Source of the DNA: Myxococcales bacterium UBA1238
GTDB taxonomy: Bacteria > Myxococcota_A > Bradymonadia > UBA7976 > UBA1532
Direction: 5' to 3'
Assembly (NCBI GenBank): GCA_002309015.1
Contig: DBWM01000009.1
Span: forward strand, 1 to 9,864
DNA: 9,864 bases
In this document: positions 1 to 7,114 of the stretch, piece after piece
How positions within the stretch are numbered: the first letter of the stretch is position 1
Layout of the letters: every line of letters begins with the position of its first letter
Translations under genes and position numbers: made by a program
The notes under the pieces: generated by a model
Databases searched by the model: none
The model's input: the letters and a program-made list of their open reading frames with translations, nothing else
What the model was told of the DNA's origin: nothing

Positions 1-43
1 ATGCTTGAAGGGTCGATGAACCGCTTCAGGTTCGGCTCCCCGA

Positions 44-706
44 TCACTTTTTGGTCGCGACAAAGCGCACGATGGCGCCCACAGACGCATAGGATTTGAG
101 CGCATAGCGCTTCTCGAGGCGCGATTTGAGGGCGTCGAGCGTTTCGAAGGGCGGCGTAAACCAGCCTTTTTTGGAGAGCACAAACCGGACCAGCGCGTCG
201 GACATCGCGGACTGGCCGCGAATGTAAAAGCAAGCGATGAAGGTTCCACCGGGCTTTAAGACGCGGAAGATTTCGTCGAAGGCTTTTTCTTTATCGGGAA
301 AGGCGTGAAAGCCGTTCATGCTCAAAACGACATCGAAGGCGGCATCTTCAAACGGCAGCTGGCCCACGTCGCCCTGCATCGTCTGCACATGCGCGATCTG
401 ATTTGCTTCAAACCGCGCTTTGGCCTGCGCGAGCATGTCTTCGCTGTAATCGAGGCAGGTGATCTCCGCGTTTTGGAGCGCCTGGTATTTTTGATAAGTG
501 AAGACCGCCGTCCCTGCAGGCACGTCGAGCAGCCTGCCTGAAAAATCGTCGGGCAGATTTGAAAGCAAGTCTGCGGCGATCGCGTTGTCGTCCACGCCGT
601 TCCAGAAGAGGCGGTTGTAGAGTTTGCTCCACCAGGATTTGTGGGTGATCACGTCGTCGTAGATGCTTTTGGACTGCCTGTAGGCGCTTTTGAGCTTATC
701 GGACAT
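44..706 (-). CDS. Class I SAM-dependent methyltransferase (UbiE/COQ5-like)
   Basis: This is a 220-aa cytoplasmic methyltransferase expected to transfer a methyl group from S-adenosylmethionine to an unidentified small molecule. The Rossmann-fold motifs are visible in order: motif I LLDVPAGTAVF around residues 59-69, an acidic ribose-binding residue in CLDYS (D86), GDVGQLPF at 112-119, the FDVVLSMNGFHAF stretch at 124-136 and RVLKPGG at 148-154. Motif I reads DVPAGT instead of the common DxGxGxG, as in several UbiE-like proteins. The ATG at 706 is 3 nt downstream of the upstream ATPase stop with no strong Shine-Dalgarno, so translational coupling is likely. It is the last gene of the metal-ATPase operon. 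The fold is secure, the substrate unknown; a link to metal or metalloid methylation is only a guess from context. Confidence 0.9.
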   Translation of the reverse strand: MSDKLKSAYRQSKSIYDDVITHKSWWSKLYNRLFWNGVDDNAIAADLLSNLPDDFSGRLLDVPAGTAVFTYQKYQALQNAEITCLDYSEDMLAQAKARFEANQIAHVQTMQGDVGQLPFEDAAFDVVLSMNGFHAFPDKEKAFDEIFRVLKPGGTFIACFYIRGQSAMSDALVRFVLSKKGWFTPPFETLDALKSRLEKRYALKSYASVGAIVRFVATKK

Positions 707-709
707 GGT

Positions 710-2785
710 TTACAGCAGGTTGGTCATGCTGCGCAGGCTGACGCCCAGGGTTGAGAGGTTGTGCAGCATCGCGGAGGTTGCGGGCGGAAGGAGACCGAGG
801 GCGCCCAAAGCGATCAGGCCGCCGTTGAAGCCGATGACAAACTTGTAGTTGTGATCGATGCGGCCCATCAGCGCCATCGCAACGCGGCGGAGCGTGACGA
901 GCTCTTCGAGGCGGTCGGCTGAAATCGTGATGTCGGCGATCTCGCGCGCGATCGCAGCCCCGTCGCTGATCGCGATCCCCACGTTGGCCGCAGACAACGC
1001 CGGTGCATCGTTGATCCCATCGCCGAGCATGATCACGGTATGCCCGCTGGCCCGTTCGCGCTCGACAAAGCTCGCCTTGTCTTCGGGCAAAACCTCGGCC
1101 TGATATTCGTCCACGCCGACTTCCGCCGCGATCGCCGCCGCCGTCTGCTCGCTGTCGCCCGTCAGCATCACGGTCTTCTTTAATCCCAGCGACTTCAGCG
1201 CCCTGAGCACCGCCCCCGCTTCTTCGCGCAGCGGATCGTAAATGCAAATCACCGCGACGAGCTGGTTGTCGATGGCCATATATAAATGGGAATAGCGCGC
1301 CGGGATCGCGTTGAAGCGCTCGATCTCATCCTGCGGGATCGCGCAATGCTCGTCTTCAAACACGAAATGGTAGCTGCCGATCACCACGTGATGGTCGTCG
1401 ATCTTGCTGCTGATGCCGTGCGCGACGAGATATTCCACTTTGGAATGCATCTCTTCGTGCAAAAGCTGCTTCTCGTTTGCGGCGCGCACCACGGCGTTCG
1501 CCATCGAATGCGGGAAATGCTCTTCGAGGCAGGCGGCAATGCGCAGCATCTCGTCCGGATCCTGTCCGCCAAAGGTCACGATCTCGGCCATCTGCGGGCA
1601 GGCGTGGGTGAGCGTCCCGGTCTTGTCGAAGATGATCGTGTCGGCCTGCGCGACCGCTTCGAGGAACTTTCCGCCCTTGACCGTCACGCGGTAATCGCTC
1701 ATCTCGCGAATTGCCGAAAGCACCGAAAGCGGCATCGCGAGCTTGAGGGCGCAAGAAAAATCGACCATCAGGACCGAGAGCGCCTGCGTCGCATTGCGCG
1801 TCAAAAGATAGACGAGCGCGCTTCCGCCCAGCGAGTAGGGGACGAGCTTGTCCGCGAGACTGGATGCGCGGTTTTCGGCCGCCGACTTCAGCTTTTCGGA
1901 AGATTCGATCATCGCCACGATCTTGTCGTAACGACTTTCGCCATCTACCTGCAGGACGCGGATGACACATTCGCCCTCTTCGACGACCGTGCCCGCGTAA
2001 ACCATCGTCCCCGGCCGCTTCGCCACAGGCACCGATTCCCCCGTCAGCGACGCCTGGTTGATCATCACCTCGCCGCGCGTAATCTCGCCGTCGATCGGGA
2101 TCATGCCGCCCATGCGCACCAGGATCTCGTCTCCCACCGAGATCTCCGAGAGCGAAACCTGCTCCTCCTCCGTGCCGCGCACGCGCCAGACGCGATCGAT
2201 GTTGAGCGCCATGCTGCTCGCGAGATCGCTGACCGATTTCTTATGCGTCCATTCTTCGAGCAGGCTGCCCAGACCGAGCAGAAAACGCACGGATCCCGCC
2301 GTCCCGTAATCGCCGCGCAAAAGCGAAACGCCGATCGAGATCCCGTCCAAAAGCTCGACCTGCATTTTGCGGTGGATCAGGCATTGCAACGCCCGTCGCA
2401 GGTAAGGGATCGCGCGAACCGTCGTGAAGAGCGCGCGCCAGGAGGGCGGCAAAAACCAGCGACGCAGCAGCTTCCACAAGATCCGCATCACCAGCTCTTC
2501 TTCGTAATGCCGGTTGATCTCGCGGCTCGAATGGATCGAAGCCACCTCGTGGGCGCTCAGCTGATCAAAATGAAAACCGCGCAGCTGTTCGATCAGGCCT
2601 TCCCGCGTCAGGGGCGAACCGTATTCGATGATCGCGCAACCCGTGCGCTCGTGGACGACGACCCGCCGAACGCCCGATCTGCGCTCCAGCCAGAACTGCA
2701 GCTTGTCCGCCTCCGCCACCGTCAGCCCAGACAGCACGCGAACGCGCATCCGCCCGCCGGTTTCGTGAACAATCTGATATTTCAT
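710..2785 (-). CDS. Heavy-metal-type P1B ATPase with SCA transmembrane motif
   Basis: This 691-aa integral membrane ATPase should couple ATP hydrolysis to cation translocation across the cytoplasmic membrane. It begins with a divergent heavy-metal-associated-like domain (about residues 1-75, containing HETGGRMRVRV) that lacks a CxxC metal site. The catalytic core is complete: actuator TGES (248-251), phosphorylation site DKTGT (D387), TGD (542-544) and GDGINDAP (588-595). The nucleotide-binding HP motif of P1B pumps appears as FPHS (424-427), which I recall from this subfamily. The transmembrane metal site, normally CPC or a variant, reads DFSCALKLAMP (342-352), with one Cys and no adjacent Pro. 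The start at 2785 is 19 nt after the preceding stop, with a GGTGAG sequence just upstream. The P1B-like assignment is secure; the transported ion cannot be read from the sequence. Confidence 0.93.
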   Translation of the reverse strand: MKYQIVHETGGRMRVRVLSGLTVAEADKLQFWLERRSGVRRVVVHERTGCAIIEYGSPLTREGLIEQLRGFHFDQLSAHEVASIHSSREINRHYEEELVMRILWKLLRRWFLPPSWRALFTTVRAIPYLRRALQCLIHRKMQVELLDGISIGVSLLRGDYGTAGSVRFLLGLGSLLEEWTHKKSVSDLASSMALNIDRVWRVRGTEEEQVSLSEISVGDEILVRMGGMIPIDGEITRGEVMINQASLTGESVPVAKRPGTMVYAGTVVEEGECVIRVLQVDGESRYDKIVAMIESSEKLKSAAENRASSLADKLVPYSLGGSALVYLLTRNATQALSVLMVDFSCALKLAMPLSVLSAIREMSDYRVTVKGGKFLEAVAQADTIIFDKTGTLTHACPQMAEIVTFGGQDPDEMLRIAACLEEHFPHSMANAVVRAANEKQLLHEEMHSKVEYLVAHGISSKIDDHHVVIGSYHFVFEDEHCAIPQDEIERFNAIPARYSHLYMAIDNQLVAVICIYDPLREEAGAVLRALKSLGLKKTVMLTGDSEQTAAAIAAEVGVDEYQAEVLPEDKASFVERERASGHTVIMLGDGINDAPALSAANVGIAISDGAAIAREIADITISADRLEELVTLRRVAMALMGRIDHNYKFVIGFNGGLIALGALGLLPPATSAMLHNLSTLGVSLRSMTNLL

Positions 2786-2804
2786 CTGCTCACCAGGGCC
2801 CGGC

Positions 2805-3077
2805 TCACGCTTCTTTTACGTCATCCTCGACGACCACATCTTCGGTCTGGGCGCGCTTCTCGTTGATCTCCCGCGCCTCCGCGATCACGTCGCCGTAAGC
2901 TTCGCGCACCGCCGTCACCTGCCGCATCACCTCATCCTTCGCGCGCAACAGCGCCGCCGCCACATGCGCATAACCGCGCTTCGCATCGCGACTCCCCAAA
3001 ATCTTCAAGCCCACCGTTCCCACCAGCAAACCGCCCATGAAATACCAAAAACCAGGCCTCATTCTGAATCCAAACAT
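2805..3077 (-). CDS. Small membrane-anchored protein, DUF6110-like
   Basis: This 90-aa protein has one N-terminal hydrophobic segment (about residues 10-27) containing glycine-rich GGLLVGTVGLK, then SRDAKRGYAHVAAALLRAKDE and a long charged helix ending in AREINEKR and an acidic tail (VVVEDDVKEA). The layout matches small proteins annotated DUF6110 that, from memory, sit beside heavy-metal P-type ATPases in anaerobic Firmicutes. That is the arrangement here: the ATPase starts 19 nt downstream on the same strand. It is the first gene of the operon, with an AAAGG sequence 8 nt before the ATG. A role as ATPase accessory subunit or local membrane scaffold is inferred only from conserved neighbourhood. 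The family assignment is from pattern recall and not from a profile search. Confidence 0.8.
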   Translation of the reverse strand: MFGFRMRPGFWYFMGGLLVGTVGLKILGSRDAKRGYAHVAAALLRAKDEVMRQVTAVREAYGDVIAEAREINEKRAQTEDVVVEDDVKEA

Positions 3078-3118
3078 CTCAATTGCCTTTCTAGCTCAAA
3101 GAGCTTTAGCAAACGGCC

Positions 3119-3149
3119 TTAGATAGATCTAACGGCAATAGAATGTCAA
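3119..3149 (-). promoter_or_regulatory. Candidate promoter/operator of the metal-ATPase operon
   Basis: On the minus strand an exact TTGACA (-35, positions 3144-3149) is followed after 18 nt by TATCTA (3120-3125), a modest -10 match. The -10 lies inside an inverted repeat TTAGAT-CT-ATCTAA (3119-3132) that could be a repressor site. The region faces the DUF6110-like gene, whose ATG is at 3077. A second small dyad, AGCTC-TTT-GAGCT (3093-3105), lies in the presumed leader. The -35 is convincing, the -10 and operator are tentative. Confidence 0.4.
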
Positions 3150-3235
3150 TCGGTTTTAAGCGCCCTCTTTGCCGGCGTTGTTCTGTCGCAGCTGAGCGAG
3201 ATTCTGGTAAATCTGCGGAGGCAGAAGAGGGAAGC

Positions 3236-3634
3236 ATGAACGACGCAAATGAAATTCAGACGCTCATCGATGCGACCGACTACTGGGACCAGGAGATCCT
3301 GGATGTTCGGTTTTCATTCTTTGGGGATGTGATCGAAATCGTGATCCGGAATGATGAATCGACGACCTGGGTGATCTCGCTCATCCGCTGCCTTCGGGTG
3401 AACTACGAGACGGACGCATCCTGGCGCGGTCCGCTTTTGGTCTCAGCGCTCACTCCGGCGCAAAAAGGCTATTTTGGACAGTCGATCGAGGTCTCATGCG
3501 AAGGCTCGGCCTACCGCGTCCTCCTCAATCTGACGATCCTCAGCTTAGATGTGACTTGCTATGAGATTTCGGTCGAAAAGGCGGGCTGGAAGGATTCAGG
3601 AAAGGGCATCATGCTCGTTCGAGATGAACCTTAG
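3236..3634 (+). CDS. Hypothetical protein, 132 aa, convergent with cstA
   Basis: I do not recognise this protein. I chose the ATG at 3236 because AGAGGG sits directly upstream at proper spacing; an earlier in-frame ATG at 3143 would add 31 residues rich in Arg, Cys and Ser and overlaps the divergent promoter region. The product is acidic at its N-terminus (MNDANEIQTLIDATDYWDQ) and alternates hydrophobic and polar residues in a beta-rich manner (ILDVRFSFFGDVIEIVIR, YRVLLNLTILSLDVTCYEIS). No signal peptide or membrane helix is evident, so it is probably a small soluble domain. It is the only full plus-strand gene in the left half. Its last 26 nt overlap the end of cstA on the other strand. Such small beta-rich proteins include immunity and ligand-binding families, but nothing here allows a choice. 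Confidence 0.7.
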   Translation: MNDANEIQTLIDATDYWDQEILDVRFSFFGDVIEIVIRNDESTTWVISLIRCLRVNYETDASWRGPLLVSALTPAQKGYFGQSIEVSCEGSAYRVLLNLTILSLDVTCYEISVEKAGWKDSGKGIMLVRDEP

Positions 3635-5114
3635 ACTGCTTTTCGAGGCTCTTTTCGGGATGTCGGTAGGCGGTCGCTAAAAAGAGGCCGAGGCAAGCGG
3701 CGGCGGCGACGATGCCTGCAACATAGGAAATCGCAATTCCGGTTTCACCGCGCGCGCCTAAATTGAGGCATTCCGGCGCATACATCAGATAGGTGATTGA
3801 TACGGCCGACATGAAGGTGGCCGGCGCGGCGGCGATGAGGCAGGCCTTCTTGTGCGCGGGATCTTTGGTCGCAAGGAACACGGCGCCCGCCCAAAGCACG
3901 ACCATCGCGAGGGTCTGATTGGACCAGGAAAAATAGCGCCAGACGACGCTGTAATTGATGAACGAGATGCCGTAGCCGATCAAAAGCAGCGGAATCGCGA
4001 CGGAGAGGCGAACTTTGAGCTTTTTCTCGTCGAGCTTAAACCAGTCGAACAGCGTCATCCGCGCGCTTCGAAACGCCGTATCGCCCGAGGTGATCGGGCA
4101 GACGACGACGCCAATCATCGCAAAGATGCCGCCCACGGTGCCCAAAAGGCCGACGCACATCTCGTAGACCGAGTTGGAGTTTCCGCCCCCGATCGCTTTG
4201 AGCGCGGCGAGGCCTGAACCGTCGGGCTTCCAGAAAAACGCGACGGCGGCCGCAGCCCAGATCAGAGCGACGATCCCTTCGGCAACCATCGCGCCGTAAA
4301 AGATTTTTCGGCCTTCGCGCTCGGATCGGATGCAGCGCGAGACGATGGGGGACTGAGTTGCATGGAAGCCCGAAATCGCACCGCAGGCGACGGTGATGAA
4401 CATCAAAGGCCAGATCGGAGCCGCCGCAGTGCCATCGAGCCCGCCCGGATAGAGATTCTCGAGCGTCAGCTCCATCATCGGCCGCTCGCCTGAGTAATAA
4501 ATCGTGCCCGCCGCGATCCCGACCGCCATCACGAGCAGCAGTCCGCCAAACAGCGGGTAAACCTTGCCGATGATTTTGTCGACGGGCAAAAGAGTCGCCA
4601 AAAAATAATAGATCAGGATCACGACGACCCAGAACTGGACGTTCAGCCCCTCTGGCGTCAGCCGCGCGAGCAGGCCTGCGGGCCCCACCATAAAAACGAC
4701 GCCGACCATGACGAGCAAAACGACCGAAAAGACGCGCATCACGTTATGCATCGCCGGTCCCAGATATTTCCCGGTCACCTCGGAGATCGAGGCGCCATCG
4801 TTTCGGACCGAGAGCATGCCCGAAAGAAAGTCGTGGACGCCGCCGGCCAAAAGGGTTCCGAAGACGATCCACAAATAGACGCAGGGCCCCCAAAGAGCGC
4901 CTGAAATCGCGCCAAAGATTGGCCCCAGACCGGCAATGTTTAAAAACTGCACGAGAAACGCTTTGGACGTCGACAGCGGGACGTAATCGACATTGTCGGG
5001 CCGGGCGATCGCCGGCGTAGGTTGGTCAGAGGGCTTAAAGATGCGCTCCACCAACGCGCCATAAACGAAATAACCGACGAACAGGAGAGCGAGCGCCGCA
5101 AAAAAAGAGAGCAT
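3609..5114 (-). CDS. cstA: Carbon starvation protein CstA-family transporter (short form)
   Basis: This 501-aa polytopic membrane protein belongs to the CstA family, whose studied members import peptides or pyruvate. Family signatures are clear near the N-terminus: NVDYVPLSTSKAFLVQF (41-57), AGLGPIFGAISGALWGP (61-77), GGVHDFLSGMLSVRNDG (91-107) and ISEVTGKYLGP (110-120). Later GAISGFHATQSPIVSRC and CPITSGDTAFRSAR follow. Hydrophobic segments continue almost to the C-terminus, which ends in a short basic tail. E. coli CstA is about 700 aa, so this is the shorter form that lacks the extended C-terminal part. The ATG at 5114 has GAGGTG four nt upstream, and both are buried in a perfect hairpin. 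The upstream neighbour on the same strand is a decayed HEPN gene ending 36 nt before. Substrate choice between peptide and pyruvate cannot be read. Confidence 0.93.
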   Translation of the reverse strand: MLSFFAALALLFVGYFVYGALVERIFKPSDQPTPAIARPDNVDYVPLSTSKAFLVQFLNIAGLGPIFGAISGALWGPCVYLWIVFGTLLAGGVHDFLSGMLSVRNDGASISEVTGKYLGPAMHNVMRVFSVVLLVMVGVVFMVGPAGLLARLTPEGLNVQFWVVVILIYYFLATLLPVDKIIGKVYPLFGGLLLVMAVGIAAGTIYYSGERPMMELTLENLYPGGLDGTAAAPIWPLMFITVACGAISGFHATQSPIVSRCIRSEREGRKIFYGAMVAEGIVALIWAAAAVAFFWKPDGSGLAALKAIGGGNSNSVYEMCVGLLGTVGGIFAMIGVVVCPITSGDTAFRSARMTLFDWFKLDEKKLKVRLSVAIPLLLIGYGISFINYSVVWRYFSWSNQTLAMVVLWAGAVFLATKDPAHKKACLIAAAPATFMSAVSITYLMYAPECLNLGARGETGIAISYVAGIVAAAACLGLFLATAYRHPEKSLEKQSKVHLERA

Positions 5115-5149
5115 GGTCCACCTCGCGGGAGCAATTTGCGGTGGACCAT
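5113..5149 (-). promoter_or_regulatory. Perfect 10-bp hairpin sequestering the cstA Shine-Dalgarno and start codon
   Basis: On the minus strand ATGGTCCACC (5149-5140) and GGTGGACCAT (5122-5113) are exact reverse complements separated by 17 nt (GCAAATTGCTCCCGCGA). The 3' arm contains four of the six bases of the GAGGTG ribosome binding site (5119-5124) and the first two bases of the cstA AUG (5114-5112). Folded as RNA, six G-C and four A-U pairs would hide the start region, a layout used for translational control. No T-tract follows, so it is not a standard terminator. A DNA operator is the main alternative reading. Confidence 0.7.
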
Positions 5150-5150
5150 A

Positions 5151-5574
5151 TCACAAAGGCGCCGCCGTTGTCAGAAGGAGCGCGTGCAGGGCGGGGGAGG
5201 TGGCGTACAGCTTAATCTGACGTTCGTTCTCCTCACAACGGAGAAAATCTTCGCATTGCTGCAGCAGAACGGGGATATCTTCAGTCAACGCAACTCAGAA
5301 GGAATCCAGATCGACCGCTCCATATTGGTGCACATAAAAATTCCTAGCATCCTTGATCAGGCGCCATGGCACATATGCGGTCCTTTGTTTGACTTCATCG
5401 GATAAGCATGCCGATAGCTCACCAATCTGCACAAGGCACATGGCGCATTGCATCCTGCAAAATGAATTGCTCAAAAAACGCGCCGCGATCGCGATGATAC
5501 GTTTCTATATACGCCTGAATCCGCTTACAGTAGGCGATGATCCTTTGAAAGATCGCTTGATCACGCTGATTCAT
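5151..5574 (-). pseudogene. Decayed HEPN (DUF86/HepT-type) toxin: frameshift plus premature stop
   Basis: The minus-strand ATG at 5574 begins MNQRDQAIFQRIIAYCKRIQ, a typical HepT-like start, but the frame stops after 51 codons (TGA at 5421-5419). Removing one A from GCAATGC (plus-strand T at 5448-5449) restores DACAMCLVQIGELSACLSDE, the expected family core. This frame carries RNFYVHQY (5345 down to 5322), an intact RX4HXY motif, and then meets TGA at 5297-5295. Family members have Trp here (VWEIITEDIP versus F-stop-VALTEDIP), implying TGG became TGA. Past it the same frame continues LTEDIPVLLQQCEDFLR to a final TGA at 5151. The gene overlaps the end of the MNT gene by 14 nt and has GAGGTG before its ATG. 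The repaired product would be about 140 aa. Two lesions argue for true decay, though sequence errors are possible. Confidence 0.88.
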
Positions 5575-5857
5575 AAAGAATCACCTCGTCCTGAGCGATG
5601 CCTGCTAAAAAAGCGCGGTCATTGGCTTCAGTGGTGACCAGATCGACCGACAACAGCAAAGCGTCCTCGATCGCTAATTTGAATGCGGACAACTGAAAAA
5701 GGGATCTCAATCTGCCTTTTTTGATGATCAGATCCAAATCGCTCTGCTCCGTCGCAGTCCCTCGCGAATATGAGCCAAATACAGCGACTTTTTCGACGCC
5801 GTAAGCCTCGGCAATCGGCTGAATCCTTCGTTTAATCTGCTCCAGCGAGTAGGGCAT
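5561..5857 (-). CDS. Minimal nucleotidyltransferase (MntA-type antitoxin)
   Basis: This 98-aa protein is a small DNA-polymerase-beta-like nucleotidyltransferase. The signature GSYSRGTATEQSDLDLII (residues about 28-45) supplies the GS motif and the two metal-binding Asp residues, and VDLV (about 72-75) supplies the third acidic position. Length and layout match the MNT half of MNT/HEPN modules. Characterised MntA antitoxins inactivate HepT by adding AMP to the Tyr of its RX4HXY motif. The ATG at 5857 is preceded by GGAG at 7 nt. The next gene, a broken HEPN toxin, overlaps its last 14 nt, the normal operon arrangement. All catalytic residues seem present, so the antitoxin looks functional although its toxin is not. 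A solitary nucleotidyltransferase role is the alternative. Confidence 0.92.
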   Translation of the reverse strand: MPYSLEQIKRRIQPIAEAYGVEKVAVFGSYSRGTATEQSDLDLIIKKGRLRSLFQLSAFKLAIEDALLLSVDLVTTEANDRAFLAGIAQDEVILYESA

Positions 5858-5885
5858 GATCCCGCTCCATTGACAAGTCTCACTT

Positions 5886-5915
5886 CCTTATAAGGGAAAT
5901 GGGGGCTTTAAAGAA
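5886..5915 (-). promoter_or_regulatory. Palindrome CCTTATAAGG upstream of the MNT gene, possible promoter/operator
   Basis: A perfect 10-bp palindrome, CCTTATAAGG (5886-5895), lies 28 nt upstream of the MNT start. It contains TATAAG, a fair -10 for the minus strand, with a weak -35 (TTCTTT, 5910-5915) 17 nt further up. MNT/HEPN operons are often autoregulated, so an operator over the -10 would make sense, but this is inferred from position only. Confidence 0.3.
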
Positions 5916-5960
5916 CACGAAAATCGGCGGGGATTCTGCATTTGAGGAGCGAACTGCGTT

Positions 5961-6932
5961 TTACCGATCAGCCTTCGGGATGTCTCCGGTTTCGCGGAGT
6001 TCTTCCAACGTTTTGGCGACGCCCGCTTCGCAACCCAACTTCTCGCCCTGACAGCCGCCTTCTTTTCTGGAACAGAGATCCATCAAAACCACAGAGGCGC
6101 TGTTGCTTCCATGCTCGGCGGCTTTGCACAACCATTTGGCGGCTTTCGGCAAATCCTGCGCAACACCATTTCCGCGCGCATACATCATACCGAGCCGGGA
6201 CTGGGCGTCCGCGTTCTCTCGCTCCGCCCCCTTGAGGTACCATTGGGCCGCCTGTACGGGATCCTGCGCAACCTCCCGGCCCTTGGCATACATTTCACCG
6301 AGCTCATAACAGATTTCACCAAACGCAGGCCTGGCTTTTCCATGCCCCTGTTTTTCAGCCTTTTCAAACCATTCGGCGGCCTGCGCGTAGTGACGGTTTC
6401 TGGCATGAGTCACACCGAGCTGATACTGCGACTCGGCATGTCCCCGCTCTGCGGCTTTTTGCAACCATTCCGCTGACTTCACGGGATCTCTATCGACGAG
6501 CCAGCCATTGTCATACATCCTCCAGAGGCAGTAGGCGGCCTTCGCATCCCCTTGATCTGCGGCCTTTCGCAACCCGCCCTCGGCTTTTTTCAGCCACAGA
6601 ACGGCCTGCTCGTGATCCTGTTCACCCCCCATGCCATTTTCATAGGAGAGAAAGAGATTAAACTGAGCCACCGCATGCCCCTGCTCTGCGGCCTTGCGCA
6701 TCCATTCGAAGCCTTTCACGAGATCAGCCTGAACGCCATCGCCATTGTAATACATCAGACCGAGCTCATATTGAGCCTGAGCTTCTCCTTGTTCTGCGGC
6801 ATGACGAATCGCATCTGCGGTTCTGACCTGCGAAAGACCTTCGCTGCTCGCATTGCGATGGCATGATGTGAGAGCGCCCCCGAGATTCAGGCAAAGAAAG
6901 AGCGATAGAGCAGATGAGAATGGAAACTTCAT
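5961..6932 (-). CDS. Sel1-repeat lipoprotein
   Basis: This 323-aa protein starts with a signal peptide (MKFPFSSALSLFLCLNLGGA) and a lipobox LTSC (21-24), so it should be lipid-anchored outside the cytoplasmic membrane. From about residue 48 to 275 it carries roughly six Sel1-like repeats, alpha-alpha solenoid units of the AEQGxAxAQYxLGxMYxxGxGV type, for example AQAQYELGLMYYNGDGVQ and ADAQSRLGMMYARGNGVAQD. The repeat around 166-197 is shorter than the rest. Such arrays usually bind other proteins. The C-terminal tail has three Cys spaced evenly (CX6CX6C at 287, 294, 301), which may form a disulfide or metal site. The ATG at 6932 has GAGGAG 7 nt upstream and a promoter just behind it, so it is probably transcribed alone or with the MNT/HEPN genes downstream. 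The partner is unknown. Confidence 0.92.
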   Translation of the reverse strand: MKFPFSSALSLFLCLNLGGALTSCHRNASSEGLSQVRTADAIRHAAEQGEAQAQYELGLMYYNGDGVQADLVKGFEWMRKAAEQGHAVAQFNLFLSYENGMGGEQDHEQAVLWLKKAEGGLRKAADQGDAKAAYCLWRMYDNGWLVDRDPVKSAEWLQKAAERGHAESQYQLGVTHARNRHYAQAAEWFEKAEKQGHGKARPAFGEICYELGEMYAKGREVAQDPVQAAQWYLKGAERENADAQSRLGMMYARGNGVAQDLPKAAKWLCKAAEHGSNSASVVLMDLCSRKEGGCQGEKLGCEAGVAKTLEELRETGDIPKADR

Positions 6933-6960
6933 TTGGAAACTCCTCGAATCAAAACCATTT

Positions 6961-6989
6961 TTTATAACTGAATCGATGGCTCAGCTCAA
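6961..6989 (-). promoter_or_regulatory. Promoter of the Sel1-repeat lipoprotein gene
   Basis: The minus strand reads TTGAGC (6989-6984), a 17-nt spacer, then TATAAA (6966-6961). This fits a sigma-70-type promoter with 4/6 and 5/6 matches. A start site near 6954 would leave a leader of about 20 nt containing the GAGGAG ribosome binding site before the ATG at 6932. The rest of the 6990-7114 gap shows no other clear signal. Confidence 0.6.
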
Positions 6990-7114
6990 GGCCCAATCGA
7001 TGATTCCCAGATCAACGAAACGCTCACTCGAAGGGCCCATAACTTCAAATAGGATTTGCAGTTTCAATTTTGGTTCAGCGGAGTTTCTATACCGAGAGCC
7101 ATGATTGAATACAG

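Noticed and set aside
1..47. Possible next minus-strand gene with a GTG start overlapping the methyltransferase stop
   Set aside because: Only about 15 codons are visible, with no ribosome binding site and no recognisable sequence, so it cannot be supported.
1286..2866. A 526-codon plus-strand open frame
   Set aside because: It lies fully antisense to the P-type ATPase, is extremely rich in Arg, His and Asp and has no recognisable domain. It is a shadow of GC-rich coding sequence.
5295..5297. TGA read as tryptophan (altered genetic code)
   Set aside because: TGA ends several intact genes here (cstA, MNT, methyltransferase, nucleoside hydrolase), and the same HEPN gene also has a frameshift. 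Decay is simpler.
5022..5637. Two plus-strand open frames (5022-5405 and 5353-5637)
   Set aside because: They are antisense to the cstA start and to the HEPN pseudogene, which gives a clear family match once repaired. Their own products look random.
5870..5894. Plus-strand promoter TTGACA...TATAAG
   Set aside because: The spacer is only 13 nt, and no plus-strand gene follows.
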